The position numbers and the translations under genes were made by a program. This document shows positions 31,387 through 41,689 of a stretch of DNA of 64,000 nt, piece by piece (positions within the stretch are counted from its first letter, which is position 1; each line of letters starts with the position of its first letter). Origin of the DNA: Isoetes taiwanensis. Taxonomy: Eukaryota; Streptophyta; Lycopodiopsida; Isoetales; Isoetaceae. The DNA is taken from the NCBI GenBank assembly GCA_021234155.1, contig JAJEKV010000011.1, positions 18,990,677 to 19,054,676 on the forward strand, written 5' to 3'. Under the pieces are notes generated by a model, which worked only from the letters and a program-made list of their open reading frames with translations, was not told the origin of the DNA and did no database searches.

Positions 31387-33289
31387 ATTTTTATTTTTTT
31401 TTTGAAGGCTAGATAGATTTTTATTTATATAATAAAATTGGTACAAACCTTATTCCAAAATGGCTCCATAAATAGGCCAGATAGGAAGTATTTTAACATG
31501 TAGTGACCCCTTAATGGATCTTATATTGCAGTCGCACTATAACCTTGGGATCGTGAATGTAAAAGAGCATAGCTCCAAAAAACCATTCAAAGCCAGAAAT
31601 CTTGTGACCAACTGAAGACATGATACCACCTAATGCTCCACCCCGAAGATACAAGTAGATGAAAAAAGTACAAAGAAGCTTCCTTCCGCGCGTTAACTAG
31701 GACCTGCAGTCCCATATGCATCAAGGTACTACAGGGAGAGCACTACGCTTTTCCAAAAAGTACTAAGTCAAAGCCCCCCCTTCTTCTCCAACACATTATG
31801 TCTCTAAGGCCCTCCCCAAATGGGTGGTCCACATCCTTGCACTTGCTTCCACTCTCTTGCCGAAGTTTGTCTCCCTTATATTTGCTATGACACTTGGTCC
31901 TCCCGCACCAAGTGACAAATAGACCTCCCCGCTTGTTCGACCTCCTTTCACTATGCTTTCCTTTGCATCCCACATCACCTCCCAATTTGGGATAGGAGAG
32001 GGCGACATAAAATGACAAGTCTCCCACAAAATCCACGTATTATCTCATGAATCCCACAAGAAAGCATGACGAAAGAAATATCGCAAATCCAAAGACTTAA
32101 GGCTTACCACTTCTCCTAGATGATGCTGCAAGCTAAGGTCATCATTGCTTCCTACAATCCACTCAATGCACCTTTGCGTCCTTTCCCGAAATGTTTTACA
32201 CAAAGTAAACTGCTCAAAACAAGGAAAACCACTACATTCCAAGTCTTTCTGGCCATTGGATAGTAGCAGCAACATTGAAGCACCCGAGATGCCGGCTCAA
32301 TAAGTCCGGGGCACTCTTCCGCCGCCACCACAACTACTAATGACCAAAGCAACTAGAATCAGATCTTGAAACATGACCAAGTGAAGCAGCTCAAGTTAAT
32401 CAAACCTGCAATGCCCTTATCATGCTCATCCACATAGAACTCTAAGCATTAACACCTGGACCTTGAGAGAAAAAAGCGTCTTCCATGTCTAAAAATATGA
32501 GGGCAATATCTGTAGGCAAATACCTAAGCCTTTCTAATGGATAACAAAAGCCAGAGTTTATCAAAATGCATATCCCTGCAATGAGTGCAGCAAATCCTTG
32601 CTGCAATGAGTGCAGCAAATTCCCAAGGTGCAGTGAGTGCAACCATCCGTAGCATGACCACAGTAAGTGCAGCCATCTAAGTCCCCAAGAATCTGTTTAT
32701 CTGAAAGCCCCTGCTGGCCCAATGTATACAAAAGAAAAAAGAGGACATACCACAAGGAAGCTCGCATCCAGACATAGCTCATTAGCATAGAGGCACTGCT
32801 GCAACCATACTACACACACCATAGCCCATGAAACGAAATGCCATGTAGTAGCCATCAGACTAAAGGCACCAACTAAATATTACCTCATGCCCGATAACAA
32901 CAAAGAAACAACACAGAAGCTCCAGGCTTACATCCTGAAACTAGAGATTAATTCGAAGCAGATCGGGAGCTTACGCTACCGGCTCGGGCATCATCTAAAA
33001 TACCATCTCTTACTCTGTCACGACCATCCATCCAAGAGGGCTGGCAGCAAAAGTAGCGGCCATACTCCAGCCGACCTTCCCTGTTGCAAATGATCCCCAA
33101 GAGACTGAGAAGAGAAGTCATTTTGGGCATTGCCGTGGATGCGAGAAGCAGCAGCAGCAGCTAGATCGCTGCTCTTCCAGCACGATCACTGACTCCTTGA
33201 TCCTGCAAGAATCGGGCGGCCGCCGCCGCCGCCCTAGCGTGCGCCTAGGGTTTCCATTTTTCCAAACCGCAATCCCATGGCGTGCCTTC
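31387..33289. other. Spacer between inverted repeat copies
   Basis: Contains no recognisable gene. A patch of GCAATGAGTGCAGC-type repeats lies at 32575-32675. A GC-rich, minus-strand exon-like patch with GCC and GCAGCA trinucleotide runs lies at about 32950-33240. Several 60-100 codon minus frames (for example 31743-32036) have no known motif. Confidence 0.4.
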
Positions 33290-33720
33290 TAGAGCTTGTT
33301 TAAGGTCCATACTAGACTAATCTTGTACAAACTAGCTAGTTTATCCCACTACCTTGCGGCAGCCAAAGTGGAGGACACGTATAGGCTTTTAAGTTCTACC
33401 ACGTCGGGGATCATCATCGTATACCCCCAGTAACCAACTCCCAAAGATAAACATACATTGGCAAGGTTTGAACCCATGCCCAAATGCATATTTATTTTGG
33501 CATTACTAGGCCTATACCAACTCACCACACATCCATTGGGCAAAACTTTTGCCTTACATGCACACTTTGTAGGTAGGATATAATCCCACCTTAGGAAGTT
33601 GGGCATCATAGCGCTGTAAGACAGCGGTCGATCCATGGCCTATTGATTTTTTAGAGCTTGTTTAAGGTCCATACTAGACTAATCTTGTACAGACTAGCTA
33701 GTTTATCCCACTACCTTGCA
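33290..33720 (-). repeat. Inverted third copy of the ~0.4 kb repeat
   Basis: The full unit with both ~70-base ends lies in opposite orientation to 30555-31337 and is nearly identical to the complete copy there. With that pair it forms a 2 kb-spaced inverted repeat. Confidence 0.85.
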
Positions 33721-33749
33721 CTTGATGATGGATTTTTTTACAACTGCCC

Positions 33750-33781
33750 AAGTTGATGATTGTACTGACAAGTTTTATCTG
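33750..33781 (+). repeat. 32-base direct repeat, right copy
   Basis: Identical to 30523-30554. Confidence 0.85.
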
Positions 33782-33788
33782 ACGATTT

Positions 33789-33980
33789 AACATCAGAATA
33801 ATCATCAGTTACTTAGCCAGACAGAGTCAGATGAATAGTCAGCAAAATAATCAAATAAATAGTCAGAGGATTAGTCAGTTTATTAGTTAGATTAGTCAGT
33901 TTATTAGTCAGATAGTTAATCAGACTAATAATCAGAGCCTTAGTCAGCTTATTAGTCAGATAAATCGTCATCTTGTTATT
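33789..33980. repeat. Degenerate AGTCAG/TTATTAGTCAG tandem repeat
   Basis: The phrase (T)TAGTCAG(TTTATTAGTCAGAT) recurs about a dozen times with drift. It is non-coding. Confidence 0.6.
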
Positions 33981-34063
33981 GAATAGAATAAATTTTTTAA
34001 CGTCCACGGAGACCAATACAATCATACAATAAATTTTTTTGTATAGGTCATGGGACCCATACA
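33981..34063 (-). repeat. LINE-type 3' tail remnant, reverse orientation
   Basis: On the minus strand the order GGTCCCATGACC...GGTCTCCGTGGACGTTAAAA then an ATTCTATTC tail matches the 3' termini at 29051-29116 and 43935-43991. An AT-rich insertion lies within the hairpin region. Confidence 0.6.
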
Positions 34064-34299
34064 ATGGGCTAGTACAATCATTACTACTAGGATTATTAGT
34101 CAATGCAATAGTTAGAATATTGGTCATCATATTTGCTTGTCTATGAAGCATTGTGTGATGCTTGTATACCAAAAAGAGATTTGAACCCTGATATTTCCAG
34201 CTTGTAATAAGCCTTTAAACTTTAATAAAGCATACAAATTAAACAACGAAATTGATTGAAGAATCTTAACAGCATATGCAAGGCTATCTAAATGTGAAA

Positions 34300-35287
34300 G
34301 CTCCAAGATTTTTTTGATATGACAAGCGCAACAACATCCCTTCTTAACAGCATCTCTCTTTACTGGAATTTTAAAAACATGAAATGTTAGGAGCTACAAC
34401 GTCTCTCTTTACTGGAAATTTGCAAAACATGGAATATTAGATATGCAAAGCTATTTAAATGTAGCTTTCACATGGGCACAGGTGCTTCAGTGTATTGTTT
34501 TTATGGGCAAGAGACCCTTCAATATATTTGTTTTCTTCAAACCATTGTCTTTTAGAGACTCTTCAATATATTGTTCTTTCTTCAAACCATGTCTTTTACC
34601 TGCTTATTTTATTGAAAAAACAACATCTGAAAATATTTCTATAAAACCACATGTGGATTTTATGTAAAACAATATTTAAAAAACAACACAAAATATTCAT
34701 ATCTAGAAAACCATATGTGCATTTTATATTAAACAATACTTGAAAACAACAACTATTTTTGAAAAAAGACATTTCTTTTTAAAAACTATATAATATTATT
34801 TTTTCAAAACCAACACTTGAAAACAACATAGTTAAGAAAAAAAAAGGGGAAACCCAAAAACTACGCGTAGTTTCTGACAAAGTCGGACAAAATTCTCTAC
34901 ATAGTTTTTTAGTATTGTTTTTTTTTTTTTTTTTTTTGCGAAATAACAGTTAAAAACAACATGTAGACTTCTTAAGTTTTATTAAGAACCACATATCTAT
35001 TAAAAAAAAAAAAACACTACAATGACTTTTAAAAAACAACATGTAAGAACACATTAAATTTCTACGTGTAGATAATTTTTACAAAATTCTTATGCGTAGA
35101 CATTCTGCAAAAAAAAACCACATGTATAAAAATTTGGCCAAAAACTGCATATAATTTCTAGCAAAGACGGACAAAAATCATCACATAATTTTTTGATGTT
35201 GTTTTTTAGGCAAAAAACACACTGCAAAACAACATGTGGATCCAGTATTGGGGTGGTTGTGTGTGAATTCGCTTTAAGACCCACAAG
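34300..35287. other. AT-rich sequence with degenerate repeats
   Basis: Phrases such as AAAACAACATGT and AACCACATGTGGATTTTAT recur, with several A and T runs. No gene is seen. Confidence 0.45.
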
Positions 35288-35339
35288 CTAGGACAGAACA
35301 TATGCGAGTCGGACAAGACAACTCAAATGAGCGGATGGA

Positions 35340-36127
35340 GTGCGGATGAACAATGAGCTAGGATTGGACCCCAACTTGGTTGAGATACAGGAAGAATGCA
35401 TCACGGAACATGATATCATTGATAGCATCTTTGGCAAGGAAATAATAGAAGGAGATATCCACTCACTATATGGAAAGGCCATCTTGACACCAAAGAATGA
35501 AGACACGCTAAAGCTCAACAACAAGATCCTTCAAAGGCTACGAAGACAACTCCGTACATACATGGGCATAGACACCATCACAGCAGAAGGTGAAGATGCT
35601 ACAAAGGGCTTCCCAATTGTTCATCAACCATCTGACCCCATCTCGCATGCCCTCGCATAAGATGCACATCAAAGACGGCGCCATCATCATGCTACTTAGG
35701 AACATGAACCCAAAATCTGGCCTGTGCAACGGCACTTGCCTCCGCGTCGTCAAAGTGCACCCCCGAATCATAGATGCAGAGATCATCACATGCATGTTCA
35801 AGGGATTAGGGTCCTCATACCAAGGATAACCCTTAAGCCATCAAACAGTGATATGCTCCCCTTCAGGCGAAGGCAATTCCAAGTGCACCTCGCATTCTCA
35901 ATGACCATAAACAAGGCTAGTCCATGACATTTGTTGGCATCTACTTACCAACTCCAATCTTCACCCACAACCAGCTCTACGTCGCATTCTCAAGTTGCAT
36001 CACACAATACGGAGTGAAGATATACATTCAAGGCACCTCAAGACAAGGAGCACTGCTCAAGAACAGCAGGAGGTTCACTCCAAACGTTGTTTACAAAGAA
36101 ATCCTACGGGATGAAATAGCCCCTTGA
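35340..36127 (+). pseudogene. Helitron-type PIF1 helicase, C-terminal remnant
   Basis: Three plus frames in succession give the end of a Helitron Rep-helicase. The pieces are: GKAILTPKNEDTLKLNNKIL; then PSRMPSHKMHIKDGAIIMLL with NPKSGLCNGTCLRV; then RRQFQVHLAFSMTINKAS; then VGIYLPTPIFTHNQLYVAFS. In active helicases the NKA segment continues as a GQT motif; here the frame shifts and hits a stop at that point. The 5' Rep and Walker regions are absent. Helitrons replicate by rolling circle and often capture gene pieces. This copy is dead. Confidence 0.8.
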
Positions 36128-37012
36128 TCTCTTATATTGTGCAATGCTCTACTTCTGCAATGTGTATTTTAATAGATAACAACAACATAAATTCAAATAA
36201 TTCCTTATATCAATTTTCAATTAATGTATATGTCTCATTCAACAAAATCTTTTGGGACCAAACTTTACTACTATAGCAATGACATAACAATTTAGGTCCA
36301 AATCGCAAGAATCTTATTGCTATAAGGATTGACATATCTCTTTGTCAATAGCCCAGCAAGTTTGGACTCAATCCACGGGCACCTCCAATGCATTATGGAT
36401 TTGCGCTAACTCTAATGCTTCGACTACAAACATAGAAGATATTGATAAACTTTGCCAATGCATCAAGCGATTCTAGGCCCAAGAACATGAATGCAGAAGC
36501 TTCTAAAAGAGGGATGAATTAGAAAGCAAGCTAGACAGTGAATGAAAGGATAATGCATCGAGTGGTGAGCACCTCCATGTATCATTGCTGCCCAGTAGCA
36601 AACATTGGACATAGAATATATCATTGGACATATCGTATATTAGCACCTCCATATATCATTGCTGCCCAGTAGCAAACTTTAGGGAGGACATTGGACCGGT
36701 GTCCCTTTTGACCCGTAATTCCATCAGCCAGGGTAAGCGATCAGGGAAAAAAAAAAATGGGAGAGGAAAGATCGGACGGATTTGGACAACGAACTGCAGT
36801 GGCGAAGACCATGCAAAGCAAGTTAAGGTATTTTTGTGGTTGACTTTAATCTTGCCAGAATAATCGATATATGAAATAGGCGGCATAGCGGTTCCGAACC
36901 ATTAAATCAAATTCAAAACACATGGCATGCATGCAAAAACGGCCTTCATGCGTTTGCTGCATAATTTTGCAGCAAAATTACAGAGCAATCTGCGCCTGGA
37001 ACCCTGAAATCT
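36128..37012. other. Upstream region of the peroxidase gene, with a local duplication
   Basis: A 73-base-spaced duplication shares AGCACCTCCAT.TATCATTG then CTGCCCAGTAGCAAAC (36567-36605 and 36640-36678). A TATATGAAA at about 36867 is a weak TATA candidate. No other gene is seen. Confidence 0.4.
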
Positions 37013-38716
37013 TTGAAAGAAGCAGATTTGTTGATGAAATCCATGTCTGCCATGCGGCTGGCTATGGCGTCTTGGTTTATGGTCATGTTAATGATTTTAC
37101 AGTTGTGGGATGTTGCCGGAAGGACCCCCAAACATCACCCTAAACATGCTGTCAAGCGTCAGAAGTTGTCTGTGGATTTTTATGAGAAAACTTGTCCGGA
37201 TTTGGAAGGTATAATCAGGCGCTTTACTCAGCAGAAGCTTAAAGAAGCCCCTACCACTGCTGCCGGAACTGTGCGCCTGTTTTTCCATGATTGTTTTGTT
37301 GATGTAAGAATTTTAATGTTCATAAAATTCGCATTCTGTGCATTACTTTTGATAGATCCTTCATGTTAAACTGATGATGTTTTGATTTTTTCCATGGCTG
37401 TCGGATATGGTTCATTGGTACCTACACTTGAGCCCTTCATGCTAAGCTGTATTGTTGTTTTTTGGTTCTCTAAGTAATTTTGCTTGATTTGGAAGTGCGT
37501 TTTCAATTTGTTTTTTGTGGATGGCATAAGATTTGAAGCCATTAGTTGTATTCGTGAGGACGCCATTTGGCTTGCCGGATTGTTTCATTTCCTTTGATTT
37601 CTTGCGGCTGTCTGTGAGAAGATGGTTTAATTTGCAGGATCGTTTGGATCAGGCTATACTGTTTTTCTCGTCATATTATATTTGGTTAGAGTTGTGCAGT
37701 AAATGTGCTAAGTTTAATCTGCTGTTGTGTTAGGGATGTGATGCATCCGTAACTCTTTCTTCAACACCTGGGAACAAAGCTGAGAGAGATGCAGATATAA
37801 ATTTATCTCTTGCTGGAGATGCATTTGATGCTGTGGTTAGAGCTAAAGCTGCAGTTGAAGAGGAGTGTCCTGAAACAGTCTCCTGTGCTGATATTCTTGC
37901 TATTATAACGCGCGATTTTGTTACATTGGTCAGTTGCTTGGATCATCCTTTGTCTCTTAGCAGCTTTTATTTTTCTTTATGTCTCCCTCTAGTTTTGTGC
38001 TTTGCTAATGACATTGTATATGACCCTTCAGACAGGTGGTCCTAGTTGGGAAGTAAGAAAAGGGCGTAGAGATGGCAGAATATCTAATGCATCTCATGTT
38101 ACTGATAATGTTCCTGAGTCATTCTTTGAAGTGGATCAACTTTTGGAGAATTTCAAAAAGAAGGGTTTCAACAAGCTAGAAATGGTGGCATTATCAGGTA
38201 AAGATCTCCACTTAATGCTCAATGTTTGAGAAATTAAGCTGCTAAGCATATATGTTAAGTTAAACCAATCTAACAGATATATTTTTTTATTCTTCAAATC
38301 TAGGGGCACATACATTTGGATTTTCGCACTGTGACCAGTTCAACAAAAGGCTATATAATTTCACCAATGATCAACATACTGATCCAACATTGGCTCCTAG
38401 TTTTGCTTCTAGTTTGAAAGCTGCTTGTCCGCAAGAAGGCTGGAATGTTAATTTGGTTGAACCTTTTGATCCAGTCACTCCATTTGCCTTTGACAATGTG
38501 TTCTTCACAAACTTGCAGAGAGGACTTGGCTTGATCACCTCAGATCAGGTGCTTTTCACTGATAAGCGGACTAGAGGTCTTGTTTTCAGGTTTGCTAATA
38601 ACAGTACTGATTTTTTCCAAGTCTTTGCTAAAGCTATGGATAAACTGAGTGCTGTTGGTGTTAAGACTGGACGCCAAGGGGAGATCAGGCGAGACTGCAG
38701 TAAAGTTAATGATTAA
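37013..38716 (+). CDS. Class III (secretory) plant peroxidase, four exons
   Basis: Exons are 37013-37303, 37734-37928, 38032-38197 and 38304-38716, all with GT-AG introns and intact phase, giving about 354 residues. An alternative ATG at residue 14 gives a cleaner signal peptide (hydrophobic [19 protein letters not shown]). Mature features are [12 protein letters not shown], the distal haem site [15 protein letters not shown] spanning the first intron, SCADILA, and the proximal haem ligand in [10 protein letters not shown]. All eight disulphide cysteines are present, the last in RRDCS. These enzymes oxidise phenolics with hydrogen peroxide in the cell wall (lignification, wall cross-linking, peroxide control). 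The three-intron layout is the classic one for this family. The gene is the only clearly intact host gene in the window. Confidence 0.95.
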
Positions 38717-40450
38717 GACAGCTTGCAGCAGAATTTTAACCCAAATGAAGTGTTGGTTTCTCGCCAACTTCCAATGCCATTCGTTTAATAAATTTATGAT
38801 ACCTATTATTATTTGTCCTTGCCGAGGGGAGTATGTTGTGCACGTTGAATGTCCATAAGAGTGTATTTTAACGTGGGAATGATTATATATAATTACTATG
38901 GGTCTTGGTGGTGGTTGTTTTGTTTGTGGCGTAATGACCGGTTTTTTTTTTTTGGGTTGCCCCTAGGGGGGCAAACCCTCGTTTGTATGGGGTTGTGGCA
39001 TATCCTGAGTATATGCTAGAATGTACTCAGAATATGTTGATGACTGTTGCGTTCTAAATCGCGGATGGTCCAACCGGTTAACCGGCATGGCAGACAGAAG
39101 CTGGCTCAGGCTGTAGCTTCAGCTTCTTCCTTGGTCTTTAACTGCACAAAGGCCGTCTGCACTCCTGGGTTCTGGGTTCTTGTCGGACTTCTAGGAATTT
39201 TTTGCGCTTAAATTTGATTCAAGTAGGCTCGAAAGGTATTCCGGCGAATGGGGTCGTGAAATCTTGAAGAAATCCTTAAGCTAAGGAAATTAGCAGGCCG
39301 TCTTCCTCGCATGGCATGTTTGTCTTCTCAAATGGTATGCAGAATGGACAAACGGTTACTTCTCTTATGATGCACTATTTTTTGTATTCTTTCCACTTTT
39401 GACATTTTTTTGCCTTGTGACTTTCGGCAGACGGTTTTCTAGGTATTCAATAGAAATAGTTTACCCATAGCCAGATTTATGCTCATATTCTTCGATGGCA
39501 GAAAGAGCTTAAGCTTTACCTGCTCTCAATCGTCACTGCAAGTTGTCTATCAGCAGTTTTAGACCAGGAGATTTTCCATTTTTTGCTATTAGACCAAGAA
39601 CTATGTCTATCTCTCAATATCGAAACTTGCCGCCATCAAATTGGCACCGGTTGAACTCTTAGTCCAGTCAATGCTTTGAGCATGTAGATCTATTTATTTC
39701 TAGCTCCTTCTTTGCTTAATTTTGCAGATGTACTTGTCGGATAAGGGTTTCTATAAATGTTGGATGTATTTCAAAATGCTGACCCAAGATTTTGAGGATC
39801 AAAGTCTCTCATGCAAGGACTGTACAGCTAGGTTCTGTTTTTCTTGCAATTGGTTTAATTAAGGATAGCTTGTTTGCATAATTTGTTTTTCAGCTTTCCT
39901 AAGCGTGCTTTGAATTAGACAGCTTGCTATTCTCCACTATGTGATTATGTAATTTCTGTTTAATTGTTCTGGTTGATCATACGTTAAATTTCGTGTGGTG
40001 GGACTTCTTAATGTTCTTGTCATCTAGGTCCTTGTAACTTCTTGCTGTGCCATAGTCACTAGTACTTCTACTTTATATTCTTACTTCATGCAGTTAGTTT
40101 CTAATGCTTGTTTTTTCTCTTATTCTTGCTTCTCTGCTTCTGAAATTCTTTCAGTTCAGTTGTTATTATCCAAGATTTATATGGTCAGGAACAAAGAAAC
40201 AAGTGCACGACTGGTCTCATCAGCATTTGCCTTGGCATTTTATGTTTTGGTTGAAGTGATGGATTTTAGAACGACGACATGAACAAGGTAAGCATTTTGA
40301 GATTTAGTAACTTTCTTACGTCGGGGTTGTTTCCATATTTTTGGAAAGTTTATAATGCTTTATTACTCAGTAGTGATTGTCGCTCTACTATTTTGTCCTA
40401 TTATAATATTATGGCTGAGCTTGAGTAATGTATTAGTGGCATGCCCGCAG
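38717..40450. other. Peroxidase 3' flank and intergenic DNA
   Basis: No further exon or gene is recognised. A G-rich, T-rich patch lies at 38940-38985. A 64-codon plus frame at 40088-40282 has no motif. Confidence 0.45.
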
Positions 40451-40454
40451 TGGT

Positions 40455-40806
40455 CTTCTTCATTTGTGGAGTTTTAAACTTGATCTTGGTTTGCATTAGT
40501 AAAGAAGGGGAAGGATCGTTGGGATCAAACTGGTTGAGTTGTTAAAGAGGCTGCTCCTTGTCATTTTCACTAGTAACATGTTAGTGGCTTGGTTGCTATG
40601 GTTTCATCAACATTTGCCTTTGCATTATTATCTTCCCTTGGTTGAGGAAATACTATCCTTTCCTGAATGAACTGAATGAAGATTGGTTGGCTTTCCTTTT
40701 TTCTTTTGTGGAGTTTAAAACTTGATCTTGGTTTGCGATATTAAGGATATTTGGGATCAAACTGGTTGAGTTGTTGAAGAGGCTGCTCCTTGTCATTTTC
40801 ACTACA
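40455..40806. repeat. Duplicated ~115-base segment
   Basis: Copies at about 40465-40575 and 40705-40806 share TTTGTGGAGTTT.AAACTTGATC, GGGATCAAACTGGTTGAG and GAGGCTGCTCCTTGTCATTT. Confidence 0.7.
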
Positions 40807-40954
40807 CATTTATTTTCTATCCATGGCATCTTAGTAGCACTATTTTCATGGCACTTTGAAGAGCCCTCAAGCAATGCCATTAAGTAGCTCAGTCTGATTC
40901 CCTATCTAGTACAGAATTGGGTGGACCAACACCAGTCACATCTATCAGAGCTCA

Positions 40955-41520
40955 GCCTCACTACTTTGGTTGTGTTCAACTTCGCATTAGTATCAACTCT
41001 ACACTCCGGATTACAAAATTGAACAGAATTGATTGCTTATATCGGTGTTGAATGAATCTACATGCCCTCGGAACTGTGATACTCTGCTGTCAAAGTGACT
41101 TATTTGCCTTAAAATTTCAATACAATTCTAGTTTAAACTTTGCCTTTCATGTTCTTGTAAATATGTAAATTCTAGCTGTTTATATGCCTTCTATAACATT
41201 TTCCATTTTTCTTATGTTTCCATTTCTCTAGTTTCCTTCAATTTTGTAGTCTAGCAGCTGTTAAAACTTCAGAGCTCAGCCTCACTAGTTTGGTTGTCTT
41301 CAACTTCACATTTCGGACCGTGATACTCTGCCGTCAAAGTGACATATTTGCCTTAAATTTCAATACGATTCTAGTTTAAACTTTTCCTTTGTTGTTCTTG
41401 TAACTATATAAATTCTAGCCGTTTATATCTATAACATTTTCCATTTTTCTTATGTTTCCATTTCTCTTATCTTATCTATCTTAGTTGAATTTTGTAATCT
41501 AGCAACTGCTAAAACTTTGC
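40955..41520. repeat. Tandem duplication of ~0.3 kb
   Basis: The block beginning CAGAGCTCAGCCTCACTA (about 40957) repeats from about 41270. Both copies carry GTGATACTCTGC.GTCAAAGTGAC and CCATTTTTCTTATGTTTCC. The second copy is shorter by internal deletions. No coding potential. Confidence 0.75.
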
Positions 41521-41689
41521 AAGATAATATTTCCTAGGGAACAAAGCATTATGGCATCCAGATTCTCTATAGAATCTCTTACTATTAGATGCTACTATCG
41601 ATTGATGGATATCTTGATTGATGAACCTATATGCTCTTATCGTAATGTTACTCTGCCGTTCAATTTTTAGATTTTTACACCAAGGCAAA

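Noticed and set aside
33789-33980. CRISPR-like array
   Set aside because: The repeat is a degenerate simple sequence with no unique spacers, in a plant nuclear context.
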